NCBI RefSeq assembly: GCF_020171345.1
Contig: NZ_JAIUZM010000001.1
Coordinates: forward strand, 1,488,001 to 1,552,000
Direction: 5' to 3'
Source of the DNA: Microbulbifer agarilyticus
Lineage (GTDB): Bacteria; Pseudomonadota; Gammaproteobacteria; Pseudomonadales; Cellvibrionaceae
Length of the DNA: 64,000 bases
Every line of letters begins with the position of its first letter. Position 1 is the stretch's first letter. Positions 60,191-64,000 of the stretch are shown here, in pieces. Under the pieces are notes generated by a model, which saw only the letters and a program-made list of their open reading frames with translations, ran no database searches and was not told the origin of the DNA. The position numbers and the translations under genes were made by a program.

Positions 60191-60601
60191 GTGGACTTTT
60201 TCGTCTTTATCAGCGAGCAATGGCTGCTGGTGAGTCTGTTGGTGGCGCTGATTTATGCGCTGGCTATCACCGAACGTATCAAAGCGGGTAAGCCCGCGTC
60301 GGCCCACGAGGCCACCCAGCTGATCAATAGCGATGGGGCCAAGGTGATCGACCTGCGCGACCGCGCCGACTTCTCTGCCGGGCACATTGTGGATGCCATT
60401 CACATCCCCCACAGCGAGATCGAGAAGCGCATTGGTGAGCTGGCACCTTATAAAGAAAAGACCCTGATTCTGGCGGACAAGATTGGCCAGCACGCAGGCC
60501 CGGTTGGCCGTCAGCTGAAAAAGGCGGGCTACACCGTGCGCCGTCTGGAAGGTGGTATGTCCGAATGGACAAACCAAAAGCTGCCGCTGGTGAAAGGCTG
60601 A
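60191..60601 (+). CDS. Membrane-anchored rhodanese-like protein lacking the catalytic Cys
   Basis: A 136-residue protein of the YibN type: a membrane helix at about residues 8-26 and a rhodanese domain from about 36. The domain has KVIDLRDRADFSAGHIVDAIHIP and RLEGGMSEW. The active-site loop reads LADKIGQHAG where active relatives have C-K-M-G-Q-H, so the Cys is replaced by Asp96. Sulfur transfer is unlikely. The start is GTG after GGGGGCGAA. It precedes grxC and secB, as yibN does in E. coli. Confidence 0.88.
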   Translation: MDFFVFISEQWLLVSLLVALIYALAITERIKAGKPASAHEATQLINSDGAKVIDLRDRADFSAGHIVDAIHIPHSEIEKRIGELAPYKEKTLILADKIGQHAGPVGRQLKKAGYTVRRLEGGMSEWTNQKLPLVKG

Positions 60602-60645
60602 GCCGGCAGTCATTGGATTAAGTGACGCAAAGAGGTTTTCCGGTC

Positions 60646-60897
60646 GTGAAAGACGTTGTTATCTACACCACCCGTTACTGCCCCTTCTGCATCCGCGCCA
60701 AGTACCTCCTGGACAACAAGAATGTCCCTTATAAGGAGATCTCCGTGGATGGCGACCGCGCAGCGCGCGCGGAGATGACCGCCAAGGCCGGGCGCCATAC
60801 GGTGCCACAGATCTGGATCGGCGACCATCATGTGGGCGGTTGCGATGAGCTGATGGCCATTGAGCGCAGCGGCCAGCTGGATACCCTGCTGCGCTAA
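60646..60897 (+). CDS. grxC: Glutaredoxin 3
   Basis: An 83-residue glutathione-dependent disulfide reductase. The dithiol site is CPFC in IYTTRYCPFCIRAKYLL; TVPQIWIGDHHVGGCDEL follows. The GTG at 60646 gives the standard N-terminus MKDVVIYTT; a GTG at 60622 would add 8 residues without a good ribosome site. The gene lies between the rhodanese-like gene and secB. Confidence 0.95.
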   Translation: MKDVVIYTTRYCPFCIRAKYLLDNKNVPYKEISVDGDRAARAEMTAKAGRHTVPQIWIGDHHVGGCDELMAIERSGQLDTLLR

Positions 60898-61034
60898 GAC
60901 GCGCCGCCAGGCAAAGAAATTTGAAAAAGTGCCTTGAAAGGGGTTTTCGAGGCCCCCATAAGTAAGACTCATACAGGGAGTCTTCTTTCAGGGAAGGCAT
61001 TTAACCAACATTATTGAGTGAACAGGCTACTAAC

Positions 61035-61535
61035 ATGGCTGAAGAACAAAACGGCGCTGCGGTAAACGGCGAAGAACAACAAGTACAATTCGCGATGCAG
61101 CGCATCTACCTGAAAGACCTGTCCTTTGAAACCCCGATGGGTGCAGAGATTTTCAAGAAGCAGTGGCAGCCCCAGGTGAACCAGGAGCTGAACACCAAAA
61201 CCGCCAAAATCGACGAAGATCTGTATGAAGTGGCGCTGACCCTGACCATCACCGTCAAGGTTGAAGACGAAACCGCTTTCCTGGTGGAAGTGCAGCAGGC
61301 CGGTCTGTTCGGCATCAAGGGCCTGGAAGGTCAGCAGCTGGCACAGGCGCTGAACACTGCGTGCCCGAACATCCTGTTCCCATACGCACGTGAGGTGATC
61401 GACAACGTAGTAACCAAGGGCTCCTTCCCTGCCCTGATGCTGCCGCCGATCAACTTCGACGCCCTGTTCGCCGCCGCTCTGCAGCAGGCGCAGCAGCAAG
61501 CTGCCGAACAAGGTGGTGAGAAAACCGACGCCTAA
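61035..61535 (+). CDS. secB: Protein-export chaperone SecB
   Basis: A 166-residue cytosolic chaperone that keeps preproteins unfolded and passes them to SecA. Typical blocks are [16 protein letters not shown] near residue 19, [19 protein letters not shown] near 76 and [32 protein letters not shown] near 115. The ATG at 61035 gives the standard acidic N-terminus. A terminator follows. Confidence 0.97.
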   Translation: MAEEQNGAAVNGEEQQVQFAMQRIYLKDLSFETPMGAEIFKKQWQPQVNQELNTKTAKIDEDLYEVALTLTITVKVEDETAFLVEVQQAGLFGIKGLEGQQLAQALNTACPNILFPYAREVIDNVVTKGSFPALMLPPINFDALFAAALQQAQQQAAEQGGEKTDA

Positions 61536-61550
61536 GCGACGGCAACTCGG

Positions 61551-61577
61551 AAAAAGGCTCCTTCGGGAGCCTTTTTT
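61551..61577 (+). terminator. Terminator after secB
   Basis: AAAAAGGCTCC (61551-61561) pairs with GGAGCCTTTTT (61566-61576) around a TTCG tetraloop, and the T-run extends to 61577. Confidence 0.95.
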
Positions 61578-61594
61578 GTATCTGTAAGGAAGTC

Positions 61595-62047
61595 ATGTCT
61601 ATGCAGTGGGACTACCCCAACCCCTATATCCACCGCGTGCAGGTGGCGCCGGAGCACGTGGACGGCCTGCACCACGCCAACAACGCGGAATACTTGCGCT
61701 GGTGTGAACAGGCCGGCTGGTCACACAGTGTCGAACTGGGCCTGGATGTCACAAATTACCAATCCCTCGACCGGGGCATGGCCATTCGTCACGCGGAGTA
61801 CGACTATATACTGGCGTCGAGAGAGGGCGATGAGCTGCTGATCGGCACCTGGCTGACCAAGGTCGATGGCCGCCTGAATATGACGCGCAAGTTTCAGATA
61901 TATCGCGCCAGTGACCAGGCGCTGATTCTGCGCGGGGTGTGGCAGCTGGTGTGTATCGAACTCTCCAGCGGCAAGCCCAAGCGTATGCCGCAAACCTTCA
62001 AAGATATCTATTGCCCGGCAGTGGTGGCGGAGACCTCACACGACTAG
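61595..62047 (+). CDS. Acyl-CoA thioesterase, 4-hydroxybenzoyl-CoA thioesterase type
   Basis: A 150-residue hotdog-fold protein of the YbgC/4HBT family. The active-site region is VDGLHHANNAEYLRWCEQAGW near residues 25-45, where Asp26 is the probable catalytic residue. It hydrolyses an acyl-CoA. It starts 18 bases after the secB terminator and is 42 bases before the SDR gene; the two may be co-transcribed. Confidence 0.88.
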   Translation: MSMQWDYPNPYIHRVQVAPEHVDGLHHANNAEYLRWCEQAGWSHSVELGLDVTNYQSLDRGMAIRHAEYDYILASREGDELLIGTWLTKVDGRLNMTRKFQIYRASDQALILRGVWQLVCIELSSGKPKRMPQTFKDIYCPAVVAETSHD

Positions 62048-62089
62048 GCCGATAGCGGAAATACCAGAAACTACCCAGGGAGCGCCTGT

Positions 62090-62953
62090 ATGAGCGAAGA
62101 CATCACTCTCACCAAGAACACGGGCGCCCTGCAGGGCAAGACGATCTTTATTACCGGTGCCAGCCGCGGCATCGGCCGCGCCATTGCGCTGAAGTGCGCC
62201 GCCGATGGTGCCAATATCGCGATTGCCGCCAAATCCGCCGAACCCCATCCGAAACTCCCTGGCACCATCTTCTCCGTGGCCGAGGAAGTGGAGGCCGCCG
62301 GCGGCAAGGCCCTGCCGATGCAGGTGGATGTGCGGGAAGAAGACCAGGTGGCGGAAGCCCTGCAGAAGACCGCAGATACCTTTGGTGGCATTGATGGGGT
62401 GATCAACAACGCCGGCGCCATCAACCTCACCAGTGTGGAGGCAACCCCGCCCAAGCGCTACGACCTGATGATGGATATCAATGCCCGCGGCGTATACCTG
62501 ACCGCCCATCTGGCCATGCCCTACCTGAAACAGTCTGCCAGCGGCCATATCCTCAGCCTATCGCCGCCGATCAATCTCGAACCCCGCTGGCTCGGCCCCT
62601 TTGCGCCTTACGCCCTGTCCAAATATGGCATGACCATCCTCAGTATGGGGCTGGCGGAAGAATTGCGTGAATCCAATATCAGCGTCGCCACCCTGTGGCC
62701 TCAGACCATTGTTGCTACCGCGGCAATTGAATTTGCCGTGGGCAGTCGCGAGATGTTCGATCAGAGCCGCAAACCCGGGGTAATGGCGGATGCGGCCTAC
62801 GAGATATTGAGCACCAGCGACAAGTCCCTGAGCGGAGCCCAGTTGATCGACGAGACCCTGCTGCGCGCACGGGGGGTAGACGATTTCAGCCAGTATGCGC
62901 ACAATCCCGCCAAGGCCGGCGAGTTGATGGTGGATCTGTTCCTCGATCCCTGA
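62090..62953 (+). CDS. Short-chain dehydrogenase, HSDL2-like
   Basis: A 287-residue SDR. TGASRGIGRAIALK lies near residue 22, NNAGAINL near 106 and the catalytic YALSKYGMT near 175. The insertion KSAEPHPKLPGTIFSVAEEVEAAGG after the second strand is typical of the HSDL2 group found in peroxisomal and bacterial lipid metabolism. The substrate is unknown. Confidence 0.9.
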   Translation: MSEDITLTKNTGALQGKTIFITGASRGIGRAIALKCAADGANIAIAAKSAEPHPKLPGTIFSVAEEVEAAGGKALPMQVDVREEDQVAEALQKTADTFGGIDGVINNAGAINLTSVEATPPKRYDLMMDINARGVYLTAHLAMPYLKQSASGHILSLSPPINLEPRWLGPFAPYALSKYGMTILSMGLAEELRESNISVATLWPQTIVATAAIEFAVGSREMFDQSRKPGVMADAAYEILSTSDKSLSGAQLIDETLLRARGVDDFSQYAHNPAKAGELMVDLFLDP

Positions 62954-62991
62954 CACCTGCGGGCCAAAGCAGTGGTTATTTGGGGGTAGTT

Positions 62992-63588
62992 GTGGGTAAG
63001 AGTGACCAGGACGATTTTCGCGGCGCCATGGGTGCGCTCGGTGACGTAAAGCCGCTGCCCCCCAAGCAGCGCCAAAGCGCGTTGAAAAAAGACACCAAGG
63101 ACCCGCTCAACCTGCGCGCGCGCCGCGAGGCGGCGACCGCGCAAACCCATCGAGAGTTGAACCCTCTCGGTGGTGAGTTTGTGGAACCGGTGGAGCCGTT
63201 CGACCCCATCGAGTTCAAACGCGACGGTGTGCAGAACGGGGTTTACCGCAACCTGCGCCTGGGCAAATACACCGTGGATGCGCGCCTCGACCTGCACAAT
63301 CACTCCGTGGAGATGGCGCGCAGTGCGCTGTATCAGTTTGTGCAGGATTGCCTGGAAGCGGATGTGCGCTGTGCGTTGGTTACCCATGGCAAGGGTGAGG
63401 GACGCAAGACCCAGGCGGTGCTCAAGAGCTGTGTGAATGCCTGGTTGCCGCAGTTACCGGAAGTGCTGGCATTCCACAGTGCGCAGAAGCAGCACGGCGG
63501 CCTTGGCGCTACCTACATTCTGTTGCGCAAGAGCGAGCGCAAGCGCCAACAAAACCTCGAGCAACACCAGCGACGGTCAAAACCGTAA
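62992..63588 (+). CDS. Smr-domain protein, SmrA/YdaL type
   Basis: A 198-residue protein with a charged N-terminal half and a C-terminal Smr domain. LDLHNHSVEMARSAL carries the LDxH motif and THGKGEGRKTQAVLKSCVNAWL the second motif. Smr domains nick nucleic acids or bind structured RNA, including in ribosome rescue. The GTG at 62992 has GGGGGTAG upstream; the earlier TTG is less likely. Confidence 0.9.
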   Translation: MGKSDQDDFRGAMGALGDVKPLPPKQRQSALKKDTKDPLNLRARREAATAQTHRELNPLGGEFVEPVEPFDPIEFKRDGVQNGVYRNLRLGKYTVDARLDLHNHSVEMARSALYQFVQDCLEADVRCALVTHGKGEGRKTQAVLKSCVNAWLPQLPEVLAFHSAQKQHGGLGATYILLRKSERKRQQNLEQHQRRSKP

Positions 63589-63725
63589 TCTGTTTGTCAC
63601 GTCGGCCCGTTAAAGTATCCCTACAACGAAACATTTTGTGCAATCGTTTGCTCATCTGACTTGTTTTCGTTGTTCTTCTCTCTTTGCATCGCGCCAATAG
63701 TCTTATTGGTTCTTTTTACTTCCGA

Positions 63726-63821
63726 GTTTGGAGGTGCCTCCAGTTGGAGGGCTGGGACTGAACGCCGAATTTGCGCGTTCATCCGCGTCTTGAATGGGCG
63801 GCCCCAGTGGCCGCCTTTTTT
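63726..63821 (+). ncRNA. Candidate structured RNA ending in a terminator
   Basis: Downstream of the Smr gene, GGAGG (63730-63734) and GGAGG (63746-63750) can each pair with the CCTCC (63737-63741) between them, so two hairpins exclude each other. A third stem GAACGC/GCGTTC (63760-63765, 63775-63780) and the terminator at 63797-63815 follow. No open frame with a ribosome site explains it. It could be a small RNA or the 3' end of the Smr transcript. The 5' end is unknown. Confidence 0.35.
63797..63821 (+). terminator. Terminator before the META-domain gene
   Basis: GGCGGCC (63797-63803) pairs with GGCCGCC (63809-63815), followed by six T. It lies about 210 bases past the Smr stop and overlaps the stop codon of the convergent gene. 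Confidence 0.85.
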
Positions 63822-64000
63822 ATTGGGCAGGGGTGGGGAGTTCGCCGGTCTGTTTGAACTCGATACGGGTGCCGTCGTCGCCGCGCAAGGTCAGCATATC
63901 GCCATCGACACTGGCGCGGTTGATACGCGATAGCGCTTTCAGAAAATCTCTTTCCAGATCACTGCTGTCGCGTCGGCCAACCATGCGGGAAATCTTCGGT
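63820..64000 (-). CDS. META-domain (HslJ-like) protein, C-terminal fragment
   Basis: The last 59 codons of a gene that continues past the window. The segment KISRMVGRRDSSDLERDFLKALSRINRA then VDGDMLTLRGDDGTRIEFKQ fits the end of a META (HslJ) domain, which is often found in envelope lipoproteins. The stop is TAA at 63820-63822. The assignment is from a short stretch and is moderate. Confidence 0.6.
   Translation of the reverse strand, partial: PKISRMVGRRDSSDLERDFLKALSRINRASVDGDMLTLRGDDGTRIEFKQTGELPTPAQ

Noticed and set aside
1..64000. CRISPR array, rRNA, tRNA, prophage or insertion sequence
   Set aside because: No regularly spaced repeats, RNA gene signatures, phage structural genes or transposase were recognised on either strand.

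Overview
The window looks like chromosome from a marine gammaproteobacterium of the Cellvibrionales, most likely Microbulbifer or a close relative. The evidence is the GC-rich coding bias, the hisB-hisH-hisA-hisF order with a dehydratase-only HisB, the gpmI-envC-ctpA block opposite rhodanese-grxC-secB, and the TonB receptors, sulfatases and small lineage-restricted proteins. The genus is an inference; no rRNA or tRNA is present to confirm it.

Layout. 1-3.7 kb: oligopeptide ABC transporter genes (oppA and the start of oppB, separated by a terminator-like attenuator), a secreted YHS protein and a small conserved protein. 3.8-7.4 kb: a locus likely for sodium-coupled bicarbonate uptake (2-TM protein, SbtA, NhaA), with a divergent CbbR/CmpR-like LysR regulator and two dyads in the shared promoter. 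7.5-12.5 kb: an FAD oxidoreductase of the phytoene desaturase/retinol saturase type and a translationally coupled pair of exported proteins, the second with an HExxHxxxxxH metalloprotease motif.

12.7-43.2 kb is the most unusual part: a dense catabolic island. It encodes an Old Yellow Enzyme, two SDRs, a zinc-free MDR, a haloalkane dehalogenase, four glutathione-transferase-like proteins (two of a long paralogous type), a DUF1254 protein, a nitroreductase, an iron alcohol dehydrogenase, a metallo-beta-lactamase alkylsulfatase, an SRPBCC protein, a patatin, a DUF2855 protein, two formylglycine sulfatases, a DJ-1 protein, a TonB receptor, TetR and LysR regulators, and an ACAD plus APH-kinase pair of the ACAD10/11 (4-hydroxyacyl-CoA) type. 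Four copies of a 17-bp dyad close to TGnCACtAatTATGaCA lie only at the heads of these operons, one beside the TetR gene. This suggests a single TetR-type regulon of about 22 genes. The enzyme set fits uptake and breakdown of a sulfated, possibly halogenated, lipid or terpenoid; the substrate is inferred, not shown.

43.2-50.1 kb: AsmA-like protein, a class 3 lipase with a small partner gene, and a histidine-rich ZnuD-type TonB receptor with a small exported protein. 50.2-53.2 kb: hisBHAF, with a 110-bp palindromic element between hisH and hisA. 53.4-55.3 kb: a lower-GC patch with a deleted DUF418 pseudogene, a divergent M19 dipeptidase and a DUF6316-like protein. 55.4-64 kb: housekeeping genes ctpA, envC, gpmI, rhodanese-like, grxC, secB, thioesterase, SDR, Smr-domain protein, a possible structured RNA and the end of a META-domain gene.
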